A stretch of 32,990 nucleotides of DNA from Prevotella sp. (GTDB lineage Bacteria > Bacteroidota > Bacteroidia > Bacteroidales > Bacteroidaceae): contig JALFCW010000097.1 of assembly GCA_022771625.1 (NCBI GenBank), forward strand, positions 1 to 32,990. Direction: 5' to 3'. Below the pieces are notes generated by a model. The model did not search any database. It worked only from the letters and a program-made list of their open reading frames with translations, and had not been told where the DNA came from. Within the stretch, counting starts at the first letter, position 1. Every line of letters starts with the position of its first letter. Made by a program: the position numbers and the translations under genes. Positions 23,741 through 31,941 of this stretch are shown one piece after another.

Positions 23741-24517
23741 CTATGAATATAGTTTTACAATGCCGACGCTTACCTCGTAGAGCAGCCACATGGGGAGGGA
23801 AACCATAAGGAGGGTGAAGATATCGGAGGTGGGGGTGATTATTGCAGCCACAATGAGGATGACCACTATGGCATGACGGCGATAACGGCTCATAAATGAG
23901 GAGGAGAGCAAACCCATGCGCGCCATAAGCCACGACACTACAGGCATCTCGAACACTATGCCCATCGACAGGCTCATCAAGACGAGCGTGCTCATATACG
24001 ACTGAAGGGATATCATATTCACCACGTCCTCGCTCACCTGATAGGTTCCCAAGAAACGGAAGGTGAGGGGAAAGATGAGATAATAGCTTAGCAACACGCC
24101 AAACATGAACATGACATATCCCCCGACAATGACGGGCATGGCAAAGCGCTTCTCGTGGGCATAAAGCGCCGGAGAGATAAAGCGGAAGAGTTCATAGAGG
24201 ACATAGGGCGAAGCGCAAAGCACTCCGGCACAAAGGGCTGTCTTCATGTGGATGACAAACTGCTCGGCAAGACCTGTGTTTATCAACTGGATAACGGGAT
24301 TGTCGGGAAGACCTCCACCAAATAATCCGCTTATCCTGGCAAGGAGGCGATAGGTGAGGAAGTCGGGATTGCGCGGGGCAAGCACCACGGCAAAGAGTTC
24401 GTCCTTGAAGAGGAATGCCACAATGCCGCACAACACGGTGACGACGACAATCCGGATGATTATCGCCCTCAACACGTCGAGATGGTCCCAAAAACTAAGT
24501 CCCTCGTCCTTGCTCAT
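23741..24517 (-). CDS. tatC: Sec-independent protein translocase TatC
   Basis: The 258-residue protein has six membrane helices and TatC signatures: [16 protein letters not shown] at the N-terminus, where the Glu of the usual SFxxHLxELR motif is Asp-Val here, [37 protein letters not shown], and [20 protein letters not shown]. TatC recognises twin-arginine signal peptides. It overlaps tatA by 4 nt. It closes an operon in which the three preceding redox proteins all have twin-arginine motifs. No tatB is present, as usual in Bacteroidetes. Confidence 0.96.
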   Translation of the reverse strand: MSKDEGLSFWDHLDVLRAIIIRIVVVTVLCGIVAFLFKDELFAVVLAPRNPDFLTYRLLARISGLFGGGLPDNPVIQLINTGLAEQFVIHMKTALCAGVLCASPYVLYELFRFISPALYAHEKRFAMPVIVGGYVMFMFGVLLSYYLIFPLTFRFLGTYQVSEDVVNMISLQSYMSTLVLMSLSMGIVFEMPVVSWLMARMGLLSSSFMSRYRRHAIVVILIVAAIITPTSDIFTLLMVSLPMWLLYEVSVGIVKLYS

Positions 24518-24720
24518 TTCTTCTCTTCGTCGGCAGTGTCCCTGGTGTCCTTGATGTCCTTCTCGATGTCGTTCATTCCTTCCTTAAACGAGCGTACGCC
24601 CTTACCCAACCCCTTCATCAGTTCGGGTATCTTCTTACCACCGAAAAACAATAGCACTACCAATGCGATAAGCAACACTTCCTGCATGCCTATTCCGCCT
24701 ATAAACAATGTTGTCGTCAT
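24514..24720 (-). CDS. tatA: Sec-independent protein translocase TatA
   Basis: The 68-residue protein has one membrane helix ([31 protein letters not shown]) with the FGGKKIPEL hinge, an amphipathic helix and an acidic-basic tail ([16 protein letters not shown]). TatA oligomers form the translocation element of the Tat pathway, recruited by TatC. It follows the aldo/keto reductase gene by 13 nt and overlaps tatC by 4 nt (ATGA-type), so the two are translationally coupled. Confidence 0.95.
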   Translation of the reverse strand: MTTTLFIGGIGMQEVLLIALVVLLFFGGKKIPELMKGLGKGVRSFKEGMNDIEKDIKDTRDTADEEKK

Positions 24721-24733
24721 ATCTTTTTTCTTT

Positions 24734-26146
24734 TTAATCTATATGGTTAATTGACTGACGAAGCCTCTCCACGTATGCGTCGATACGATGAAGCTCCCTC
24801 GGGATATTTATTCTTTGTGGGCAATGATCCACACACTTGCCGCAACCGATACAGTGATTTGCCTGACGCAAACGAGGCACACTCTTGTCATAACCTGCCA
24901 AGAACTCACGCCTTGCCTTGCGGTAGTTCTCATTCTGTGCGCCCACCGGCATACGGTCTTCATTCAGGCACTTGTTATAATATAATAATGTGGCTGGGAT
25001 GTCGATACCATAAGGACAAGGCATGCAATACTTGCAGTCGTTGCATGGGATATTGCCAAATTGTATCATAATCCTTGCCGCCTCCTCAAGGAATGCCAAC
25101 TCATCGTCATTGAGGGGTTTGAGCGGGGAATAAGTGCGGATATTATCTTGCAGATGTTCCATGCGGGTCATACCGCTAAGGACGGTGAGCACTCCAGGCA
25201 TCGTTCCGGCAAAGCGGAATGCCCACGAGGCTACACTCTTCCCGGGTTCGCGCTGCAAGAGATAAGCCGCCACCTTGCCCGGCACCTTCGACAGTCTGCC
25301 GCCGAGAAGCGGTTCCATAATGACTGCGGGAATATTGCGCTTGGCTAGTTCGGCATACAGATATTCGGCATCGGTATTCGCGGGATTGGTGATCTTGGCA
25401 TGCCTCCAGTCGAGATAGTTGAGCTGTATCTGCACGAAATCCCACTTATACTCGTCGTGCTTCGACAGAAGATAATCAAACACACGGATATCGCCATGAT
25501 ATGAAAAACCGAGGTTGCGGATTCTGCCCGCCTTGCGCTCCTCAATCAGGAAATCAAGAATACCGTTGTTAACATATCTCGCGGCATATTCTGCCATGGC
25601 ATCCCTTCCGCCACCGATGGCATGCAGAAGCATATAGTCGATATAATCCACACGCAGTTCCTTCAAGGAGTTGCGATACATCGCGATGGATGCCTCACGA
25701 CTTTGTGTGTCGGGGGAGAAATTCGACAGTTTGGTGGCGACAAAGTACTTGTTTCGGGGATGGCGACTGAGAGCCAGTCCCGTTGCCCTCTCCGAGAGTC
25801 CCTGACAATACACAGGCGACGTGTCGAAATAATTCACACCATGATCAAGGGCGTAATCCACCAGTTTGTTAACCTCCTCCTGGTCGATTTCCTCGTTCAC
25901 CTCTTCATTCTCATTCTTTTCGGGTTGTTCCTTGGTGGGCAGGCGCATCATTCCGAAACCAAGAATAGACACCTTGTCGCCGGTAGTCGGGTTGACACGA
26001 TATGTCATCTTGTCCTTGGGCACGTCGCCCTCGGGCAATTCTTTGGTTTCCTTCTTGGTGCCTACACACGACGAAAGTCCTGCTGTGGCAATTCCTGCCA
26101 CACCCATCGTCTTGATAAATTCCCTACGTGATATATTCTTACTCAT
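24734..26146 (-). CDS. Tat-exported aldo/keto reductase with ferredoxin domain
   Basis: The 470-residue product starts with a twin-arginine signal (SRREFIK, R7/R8), a hydrophobic stretch and a lipobox-like LSSC (C27), so it is probably a Tat-exported lipoprotein. An aldo/keto reductase barrel follows: D108, Y113, K139 and H175 form the catalytic tetrad ([22 protein letters not shown]). A C-terminal ferredoxin-like domain has [17 protein letters not shown] and [18 protein letters not shown] (C432, C435, C438, C442), a 4Fe-4S motif and a second Cys group. An acidic insertion ([16 protein letters not shown]) lies near residues 76-91. The reading frame extends 38 residues upstream but those are repeat-derived; the ATG at 26144-26146 precedes the Tat motif. 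Confidence 0.9.
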   Translation of the reverse strand: MSKNISRREFIKTMGVAGIATAGLSSCVGTKKETKELPEGDVPKDKMTYRVNPTTGDKVSILGFGMMRLPTKEQPEKNENEEVNEEIDQEEVNKLVDYALDHGVNYFDTSPVYCQGLSERATGLALSRHPRNKYFVATKLSNFSPDTQSREASIAMYRNSLKELRVDYIDYMLLHAIGGGRDAMAEYAARYVNNGILDFLIEERKAGRIRNLGFSYHGDIRVFDYLLSKHDEYKWDFVQIQLNYLDWRHAKITNPANTDAEYLYAELAKRNIPAVIMEPLLGGRLSKVPGKVAAYLLQREPGKSVASWAFRFAGTMPGVLTVLSGMTRMEHLQDNIRTYSPLKPLNDDELAFLEEAARIMIQFGNIPCNDCKYCMPCPYGIDIPATLLYYNKCLNEDRMPVGAQNENYRKARREFLAGYDKSVPRLRQANHCIGCGKCVDHCPQRINIPRELHRIDAYVERLRQSINHID

Positions 26147-26168
26147 TCCTAATTCCTCATTCCTAATT
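26141..26168. repeat. Short-unit (7 nt) repeat between the two redox genes
   Basis: On the coding strand GGAATTA and GGAATGA alternate in the 20-nt gap, a different unit from the TTGAAA-type arrays elsewhere in the window but the same format. Confidence 0.6.
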
Positions 26169-27594
26169 AATAACATCCATGCCTCTCGTGTCCCTCGACA
26201 TATATCGCACTGAACGGACGCGCGGGACACAGGTTCTCGCATGCCCCGCAACCGATGCAACGCTCAGTGTCTATCACCGGAATCTTGGGCGACTCATTGT
26301 CATTGGCATCAATATGCACCATAAAGATGGCTCCCGACGGACAGTGGCGCGCACAGTTGCCACATTCAACTCCATCGGCAACAGGCAGACAATTCTTCTT
26401 AATCCATACGGCATGACCTATACGAGTGGATGATTTCTCGGCTACGGTGATTGGGCGTATTGCTCCCGCAGGACATACCTCGGAACAACGGGTGCACTCA
26501 GGACGACAATATCCGTCTTCATACAACATCTCGGGTTGCATCAATGTATCCAAGTTGGTGGAGGGATGAAGCACATTATTGGGACATTCCGACACACACA
26601 ATTGGCAAGCCGTGCAATGCTGAGAGAAATGGCGCAAACTCTTCGCTCCCGGCGGAACGAGACGAGTGGCTCGCTCTGGCTTCTTTTTGTCCTCGATAGC
26701 GGCAAGTCCGCCATCTACCTTCTTCTCCTGCGCCTTGACAAGCGATGTGGCGGCAAGAGTGGCGGAGAGAGTGAGGAAACTGCGGCGTGAACTGTCGGTA
26801 TTCTCATTACTGCATTTATCCGATGATGACTTACCGTTATTACATGCCTTATTATTTAATGCATATCTGAGTGTCAATGCTCCATGCTTGCAGTTCTTTA
26901 TGCAATCCATACATGCCACACAACGGCTATAGTCGATGCGGTGGTTCTTGGCGTCGATACACGATGCCTTGCACTTCTTGGCACATCGATTACAACTGTT
27001 GCATTTCGACGTGTTGATCACCGGTCGGAAGAGGGCGAAGCGTGAGAAAAAGCCCAATATAGTGCCCACGGGACAGATGGTGTTGCAATATGTGCGTCCG
27101 CCCAACCATGACATTATCGCCACTACGACAAACGAGACGGCTGCCACGATGGCAACAGGCGACAACGATGGCGACACTACACTGCTCACCATCCTGCCAT
27201 ACGAACTGTATGGCGCAAGCAAGGCGGCAAGCGGTGTGAGTCCTGCAACTAATGCCACGACGAAAATCACGAGTATGCCATATCTCAGCCATTTCTTCTC
27301 ACCGGAATATGAGAAGCGCGACTTCTTTTTCTTCCTTAGTCCGCTAATCCTCGATATCACATCCTGCATCACTCCGAGCGGACATATCACCGAGCAATAT
27401 GCCCTGCCCACAAGCAAGGTGAGCACCACCAATGCCAATACCGTAACGACATTCAACGCGAGCAAGGCTGGCAAAAACTGTATCTTGGCAGTCCATCCCA
27501 AACACTCCTTCGCTATGCCAGTGGCATCCACAAACAATGCCGTCACCGACAGGAAGAACAATGTGGCGAGTATGATTCTTATTCTTCTTAACAT
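26167..27594 (-). CDS. NapH/NapG-like membrane iron-sulfur protein with internal Tat signal
   Basis: The 475-residue protein has about four N-terminal membrane helices (residues 1-185) with the NapH motifs CSVICP (67-72) and CNTICP (170-175). Two 4Fe-4S sites follow (C198-C208; C225-C235). After a hydrophilic stretch comes SSRRSFLTLSATLAATSLVKAQ, a twin-arginine signal-like segment in the middle of the chain (R270/R271). The C-terminal 155 residues carry four more 4Fe-4S sites (from C327, C363, C402/C411 and C446), as in NapG/MauM. So NapH- and NapG-like parts are fused, with an internal Tat signal presumably placing the NapG part outside. NapH/NapG oxidise menaquinol; a similar role here is inference. 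Confidence 0.87.
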   Translation of the reverse strand: MLRRIRIILATLFFLSVTALFVDATGIAKECLGWTAKIQFLPALLALNVVTVLALVVLTLLVGRAYCSVICPLGVMQDVISRISGLRKKKKSRFSYSGEKKWLRYGILVIFVVALVAGLTPLAALLAPYSSYGRMVSSVVSPSLSPVAIVAAVSFVVVAIMSWLGGRTYCNTICPVGTILGFFSRFALFRPVINTSKCNSCNRCAKKCKASCIDAKNHRIDYSRCVACMDCIKNCKHGALTLRYALNNKACNNGKSSSDKCSNENTDSSRRSFLTLSATLAATSLVKAQEKKVDGGLAAIEDKKKPERATRLVPPGAKSLRHFSQHCTACQLCVSECPNNVLHPSTNLDTLMQPEMLYEDGYCRPECTRCSEVCPAGAIRPITVAEKSSTRIGHAVWIKKNCLPVADGVECGNCARHCPSGAIFMVHIDANDNESPKIPVIDTERCIGCGACENLCPARPFSAIYVEGHERHGCY

Positions 27595-27610
27595 ATTCTT
27601 TTCGTTTTAT

Positions 27611-28552
27611 TTATATCTTCTGGTTATTCGCCATCTTCAGTTCCATGAGCGACACATTCTCGTTGCGGTATCTGGCGTTGGGATTCACCTCCTTGCCGTC
27701 GGGCCATGTGCCTTCCTCCTGCTCGATAAAGCGGATGGCTTTCTGCGGACAGTTTTGGATGCAGGCGAAGCAGAACTCGCAGTCGCCCTCAATCCTCACT
27801 CCCCTACCCGTCAGTTCGTAGTTGCCTCGCGGACATACAAATGTGCACACTCCGCAGTCGATACAGTCGTCGGTGGCGGTGAAGTATTTCTCGCTCTTCA
27901 TGAGGAATCCCACCTCGGGGTCGATGCCCGTGCGCTCGAGGAATCCCTTATGCTGATTGCGCTCCTCCTGGCTCACCTCCTCATGCCACTGCTTTTGTGC
28001 GTCAACATCGGCGGATATTTTCTTCAGGTTTTCGGGTATGTGCTTGTCTATCTTCATCTGCTCGTTCATGTCGAAGTTGGGCAACCAGTTATCCACCATG
28101 ATAAGTGTGCTGATATAATCAAACTTATATCCTGCCTTCTTTGCGATGTCATCCCATATCTCCACCGCACTGCACTTTCGGTTGCCGTATGTCAACACGG
28201 CAAAAAGATAGTCGGCCTTCAGTCGGGCTTTCTTGATAAACAGCCTCACCATATAGGGCGGCATGTGGCCATATACGGGATAAACAATACCTATCTCGTC
28301 GGCCTCGATGTCAAACTGCTGCTTGCGCATCAGTTGGGGTATGCTTAGCATCTCACCATCCTTGCCCGCCAATTCGCGAGCCACATACAGACAGTTGCCT
28401 GTTGCCGAGAAATACAGCATCACCCTCTTCTTTCTGAGCGATGCACAAGAAGTGAGGGCAACAGCCTCCGAAGATGCCATCACCACCGCAAGTGCCGCAC
28501 TGCCCATCATCTTCAGGGCCGTGCGCCGTGATATTCCTTTTTTCTCTTCCAT
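27611..28552 (-). CDS. EFR1-type flavodoxin-ferredoxin with Tat signal
   Basis: The 313-residue product has a twin-arginine signal (SRRTALK, R9/R10), a hydrophobic stretch and a possible lipobox LTSC (C36). A flavodoxin domain follows with the FMN phosphate loop YFSATGN (47-53) and YPVYGHMPPY. A C-terminal ferredoxin has CIDCGVCTFVCPRG and CEFCFACIQNCP. Flavodoxin-ferredoxin fusions (EFR1 family) are normally cytoplasmic; a Tat signal would export it folded with FMN and clusters. The ORF extends 17 residues upstream but the ATG at 28550-28552 gives the Tat signal near the N-terminus. It is first in an operon ending in tatC. Confidence 0.87.
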   Translation of the reverse strand: MEEKKGISRRTALKMMGSAALAVVMASSEAVALTSCASLRKKRVMLYFSATGNCLYVARELAGKDGEMLSIPQLMRKQQFDIEADEIGIVYPVYGHMPPYMVRLFIKKARLKADYLFAVLTYGNRKCSAVEIWDDIAKKAGYKFDYISTLIMVDNWLPNFDMNEQMKIDKHIPENLKKISADVDAQKQWHEEVSQEERNQHKGFLERTGIDPEVGFLMKSEKYFTATDDCIDCGVCTFVCPRGNYELTGRGVRIEGDCEFCFACIQNCPQKAIRFIEQEEGTWPDGKEVNPNARYRNENVSLMELKMANNQKI

Positions 28553-28572
28553 TACTTGTGAAAATATTGCTG

Positions 28573-28603
28573 CAAAAATAAGCATAAAAACCGAGATTAA
28601 CAA
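28573..28603 (-). promoter_or_regulatory. Promoter of the Tat redox operon
   Basis: On the minus strand TTG (plus 28601-28603), 20 nt, TATTTTTG (28573-28580). Leader about 15 nt. It supports the ATG at 28552 over the upstream ones, since a start at 28603 would lie upstream of the -7 box. Confidence 0.75.
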
Positions 28604-28686
28604 GTATAAAGAGCAATAGATGCCGATTTTTTCGTCAATTTACCTTTTTTAAACATTTCATATACAATAATATGATATAAAATTGT

Positions 28687-28694
28687 TACTTTTG
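28687..28694 (+). promoter_or_regulatory. Promoter -7 element for the PIF1-type helicase
   Basis: TACTTTTG matches TAnnTTTG and lies 25 nt upstream of the ATG at 28720. No TTG box at the right distance was found. Confidence 0.55.
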
Positions 28695-28719
28695 CAGATA
28701 AATTGTGAATTATATTGAT

Positions 28720-30903
28720 ATGGCAACAGATAAGAATCCGGAATTAAGAAGCGCCTGGGAGTTTGTTGAGAACACAGGTACAAGTATATTCCTCACTGGT
28801 AAGGCGGGTACGGGAAAGACCACTTTCCTGCGCACCGTTGTGGCAAGAAGTACCAAACAAATGATTGTGGTGGCTCCCACGGGTGTGGCTGCCATAAATG
28901 CCGGAGGTGTGACTATCCACTCCTTCTTCCAGTTGGATTTGGCGCCTCATATTCCGGGTGCTAAAGTCAACCAAATTAATAAGTTCAGTAAGGAAAAACG
29001 CAAGATTATCGCGTCTATCGACCTGCTCATCATCGACGAAATAAGTATGGTGCGCTGCGACTTGCTCGACGCCATCGACTCGGTGTTGCGACGCTATCGC
29101 GACCACTCCCGACCCTTCGGCGGTGTGCAGTTGCTGATGATAGGCGACCTTGCACAGCTCACTCCAGTGGTGACTCCCGAGGATGATGCCGTATTGAGCC
29201 AATACTACGACACACCATACTTCTTCGGCAGCAAGGCCCTGCAGCAAATCAACTATGTAACTATCCAACTGCAAAAAATCTACCGGCAGGCCGACTCCAC
29301 CTTCGTTGACATCCTCAACCATATCCGCGAGGGACATATCACCGCCGCAGACTTTGAAACACTCCACAAGAGATACAACCCGTCGTTCACACCCAAAACC
29401 GAGGAGGGATATATCCGACTCACCACCCACAACCGCAAGGCCGACGAATATAACGACCACGAGATGCAACGCCTCAACTCGCAGCCATTTACCTACGAAG
29501 CTGAGATTGACGGCACATTTCCCGAATACTCCTACCCCACCGCCTTCTATCTCACACTGAAAGTGGGGGCGCAGGTGATGTTTATCAAAAACGATGTCAA
29601 CGGGAAATACTTCAATGGAAAGATTGGACATGTCGTGGCCCTGGGCGAGAAGAGCATACAGGTGAGATGCGTAGGCGAGGACGAGAATATCAATGTGGGA
29701 TTGCAGGAGTGGGAAAACGCGAAATACTCGGTTGACCCCGACACCCACGAGATTAAGAGCGAAGTGCAGGGCGTATTCCGACAATATCCGCTCCGACTGG
29801 CATGGGCAATCACCATCCACAAGAGTCAGGGGCTTACCTTCGACCGTGCCATCATCGACGCCGGACAATCCTTTGCCCCAGGACAGGTGTATGTGGCTCT
29901 GAGTCGCTGCCGCAGTCTTGAGGGACTGGTGATAGCGTCGAAAATCAATGACACGGCAATCATCAATGACGTGCGTGTGGATAACTATATCTCACGACAG
30001 GAGGAGAATGCCGAAAACAGTATCAGGCAGTTGCCCCTGCTCAAGCAGAACTATCATCGCCAACTCGTCATCGAACTGTTTGACTTCCGCAACCTGCAAT
30101 CTGCCGAAGACCACATGCTGCGACTGATGCTCGAGTTCTTCTCGGGCACCAATCCCGCTCTCACACAACTGCACAGGGAAGCTGCCGCCAAACTGAAGGA
30201 GAAAGTGACAGACATCTCAATGAAGTGGTTAAAGAGTATTGCCACATACTCATACGAAGACCTGAACTCGCAACCCATACTCGACCGCATCAAGCGCAGT
30301 GCCGACTATTTCTTCACCAACATCAAGGATACGCTCTCAAGGGTCGTTGATCTCACTACCGAGGTCAAGTCAAACAACAAACAGGGTATGCAGCGCCTCA
30401 AGGACACATATTCTGACTTTGTATATCTCTATCGCTTCCATCTGCTTATCCTAAAGGCAGTTGCCGAGAAGGGATTTGACGTTGCCGGCTATCTGAAGGA
30501 CAAACAACACTCACTCGTAATTGCCATTGAGGGGGAAGAAAAATCTGCACGCAACAGGAAGGAAAGGACACCGAGGGAGAGAAAGCCAAAAGAGAAAAAA
30601 CCAAAGGAAGAGAAGGAGAAGACTCACGTGACGAGCTATAAGCTGTTTACCTCGGGAATGTCAATCCCCGACATTGCCGCTGCCCGCAGTCTTACCATCT
30701 CAACCATCTTCAACCATCTCGCCAAATATGTCGAGACGGGGCAGTTGCAACTTGATGCCATAGTCCCCCAAGACCATATCACCGCCATACGCAGGGCTAT
30801 AGCGGCAGCCGGTACCGACAACGGACTCACACCCATAAAGGCTCTCTGTCCAGAAAACGTGACGTATGCTGAGATAACGTTGATAATGAAGATGACTCCT
30901 TGA
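28720..30903 (+). CDS. PIF1-type ATP-dependent helicase with C-terminal helix-turn-helix
   Basis: The 727-residue product is a superfamily 1 helicase of the PIF1/RecD2 class: Walker A FLTGKAGTGKTTFLR (near residue 28), VVAPTGVAAINAGGVTIHSFF, Walker B LLIIDEISMVRCDLLDAID, MIGDLAQLTPV, LQKIYRQ, and in the second domain GAQVMFIKND, TIHKSQGLTFDRAIID and YVALSRCRSLEGL. After about residue 420 there is a helical region, a very basic linker (RKERTPRERKPKEKKPKEEK) and a C-terminal helix-turn-helix of the type on RecQ-like helicases (TSYKLFTSGMSIPDIAAARS). It probably unwinds unusual DNA structures or forks. A GTG 15 nt earlier is an alternative start. Confidence 0.94.
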   Translation: MATDKNPELRSAWEFVENTGTSIFLTGKAGTGKTTFLRTVVARSTKQMIVVAPTGVAAINAGGVTIHSFFQLDLAPHIPGAKVNQINKFSKEKRKIIASIDLLIIDEISMVRCDLLDAIDSVLRRYRDHSRPFGGVQLLMIGDLAQLTPVVTPEDDAVLSQYYDTPYFFGSKALQQINYVTIQLQKIYRQADSTFVDILNHIREGHITAADFETLHKRYNPSFTPKTEEGYIRLTTHNRKADEYNDHEMQRLNSQPFTYEAEIDGTFPEYSYPTAFYLTLKVGAQVMFIKNDVNGKYFNGKIGHVVALGEKSIQVRCVGEDENINVGLQEWENAKYSVDPDTHEIKSEVQGVFRQYPLRLAWAITIHKSQGLTFDRAIIDAGQSFAPGQVYVALSRCRSLEGLVIASKINDTAIINDVRVDNYISRQEENAENSIRQLPLLKQNYHRQLVIELFDFRNLQSAEDHMLRLMLEFFSGTNPALTQLHREAAAKLKEKVTDISMKWLKSIATYSYEDLNSQPILDRIKRSADYFFTNIKDTLSRVVDLTTEVKSNNKQGMQRLKDTYSDFVYLYRFHLLILKAVAEKGFDVAGYLKDKQHSLVIAIEGEEKSARNRKERTPRERKPKEKKPKEEKEKTHVTSYKLFTSGMSIPDIAAARSLTISTIFNHLAKYVETGQLQLDAIVPQDHITAIRRAIAAAGTDNGLTPIKALCPENVTYAEITLIMKMTP

Positions 30904-31021
30904 ACTCCATAAAGTTAGATGGCGTGATTTGTCTTTTTCATAAAGTATTGAATACATATTTATACTCCTTTGTTAATAATTGATAATAATTGGGCTAAAT
31001 GCTTGCATAATCAATAAATTA

Positions 31022-31053
31022 TTTGGAGATAACAAAAATAATAAGTATCTTTG
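31022..31053 (+). promoter_or_regulatory. Promoter of a decayed gene
   Basis: TTTG (31022-31025), 20 nt, TATCTTTG (31046-31053) form a full consensus promoter. It precedes by about 45 nt the ATG of a gene remnant. The preceding 30904-31021 is AT-rich, with no clear terminator. Confidence 0.75.
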
Positions 31054-31098
31054 CCGAAGAAATATAAATGACGGTTTATATAAACAACGGTTTACATT

Positions 31099-31444
31099 AT
31101 GAGATTCTACGATAGAAAGGCAGCAGTTCTCCTTGCTCCGCAGCAACATAGACACCCACTATGACGTGTTCTCAGGACGCACTCTTGAACAGTATTTCCA
31201 AGCCAACCTGATGGAGTCGGGCAAATATACTCAAGTGGGCAACTGGTGGGACCGAAAGGGCGAGAACGAATTGGATATAGTGGCCATAAATGAATTTGAC
31301 ATGACAGGAATGGTGGCAGAGGTGAAACGCAATCCGAAGAAGATAAGCATTTCTAAGATCAAAGACAAGATGAATGCCCTGCCAAAAGAATGTTTCGGCA
31401 AGTATAATCTTTCTGTTCAAGCATTTTCATTGGAAGACATGTAA
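31099..31444 (+). pseudogene. DUF234-family ATPase, deleted remnant
   Basis: ATG at 31099 opens MRFYDRKAA, the usual start of AAA ATPases of the archaeal-ATPase/DUF234 class, which stops after 21 codons (TGA). One frame over, from about 31115, the C-terminal DUF234 part begins: QFSLLRSNIDTHYDVFSG, then RTLEQYFQANLMESGKYTQVG, and the PD-(D/E)XK-like ELDIVAINE and VAEVKRN, ending with EDM at 31444. The Walker A and B parts, about 300 codons, are missing. So the two ends of one gene are joined by a deletion with a frameshift. The promoter upstream is intact, so a 103-residue DUF234 piece might still be made from TTG at 31133. Confidence 0.85.
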
Positions 31445-31447
31445 GGC

Positions 31448-31529
31448 GAAGGCTGTTTGATTTCGACGGCACTATCGCCGACACCAACAAGTGTATCATA
31501 GAGACATTCCAACAACATGTATGCCCAAC
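31448..31529 (+). pseudogene. HAD-superfamily phosphatase N-terminal remnant
   Basis: In frame 1 relative to 31450, right after the DUF234 stop, the sequence reads RLFDFDGTIADTNKCIIETF. It has the DxDGT motif I of haloacid-dehalogenase phosphatases (phosphoglycolate phosphatase type). No start codon precedes it, and similarity appears to end after about 25 residues, where a repeat-containing stretch follows. It is a fragment of a lost gene next to another one, indicating local decay. Confidence 0.7.
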
Positions 31530-31552
31530 TGCTGCGAGGAAGTTTAGCACTA

Positions 31553-31606
31553 AAATCACGGTTTCCCCGAAATTTTTATTGCCCGAAATCGCGGTTTCCC
31601 CAAAAT
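31553..31606. repeat. Two 21-bp direct repeats, 33-bp period
   Basis: Copies at 31553-31573 and 31586-31606 share the core CGGTTTCCCC with AAATC before and AAAT after; they differ at two positions (A/G and G/A). They lie right after the gene remnants, and their role is unknown; a mobile or dispersed repeat is possible. Confidence 0.6.
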
Positions 31607-31630
31607 CTTCGCCTCAGTTTTTATAAATAA

Positions 31631-31924
31631 TCAAGTCCAAAACTCGTCTTTTCCCTCTGCTACCATCTCACCACCGCATTTCGGGCAGGTGTGGCGGTTC
31701 CATCGGCGGATGTTCATACTGCTGCACTTAGGGCATAGGCGTCCCGCCTCACTGTTGAAGGAGGGAGCCACCTCACCGATTATCCCTCCCACAACAATGT
31801 TTTGCACAGTATGACAATCAAGACATTCCATAGGGATTATCTCCTGCTGAAACAGTCCCCGACCGTCATATACCTCTGTCTCATATCCACACGAGAGACA
31901 TCGCATCTTTCTACTCTTTGACAT
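31631..31924 (-). CDS. Zinc-ribbon protein of 97 residues
   Basis: The product has four Cys pairs: CLSCG at residue 9, CLDC near 34, CPKC near 64 and CPKCG near 80, enough for two zinc ribbons. Between them is a short hydrophobic segment (VQNIVVGGIIGEVAP). There is no catalytic motif. It lies 17 nt downstream of the HU-HIG gene on the same strand and is probably cotranscribed. Zinc ribbons of this kind often bind nucleic acids or proteins; no specific family is recognised. Confidence 0.8.
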   Translation of the reverse strand: MSKSRKMRCLSCGYETEVYDGRGLFQQEIIPMECLDCHTVQNIVVGGIIGEVAPSFNSEAGRLCPKCSSMNIRRWNRHTCPKCGGEMVAEGKDEFWT

Positions 31925-31941
31925 ATAAGCACGTTGAAGCC

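Noticed and set aside
26147..26260. N-terminal extension of the aldo/keto reductase by 38 residues
   Set aside because: It overlaps the end of the preceding gene and translates the 7-nt repeat (RNEELG); the Tat signal would then no longer be N-terminal.
26936..28348. Open frame of 470 codons on the plus strand
   Set aside because: It spans two iron-sulfur protein genes in antisense and has no recognisable fold or consistent composition; an artefact of codon bias.
28744..29868. Open frame of 374 codons on the minus strand
   Set aside because: Lies entirely within the helicase gene in antisense; Val-rich and without motifs.
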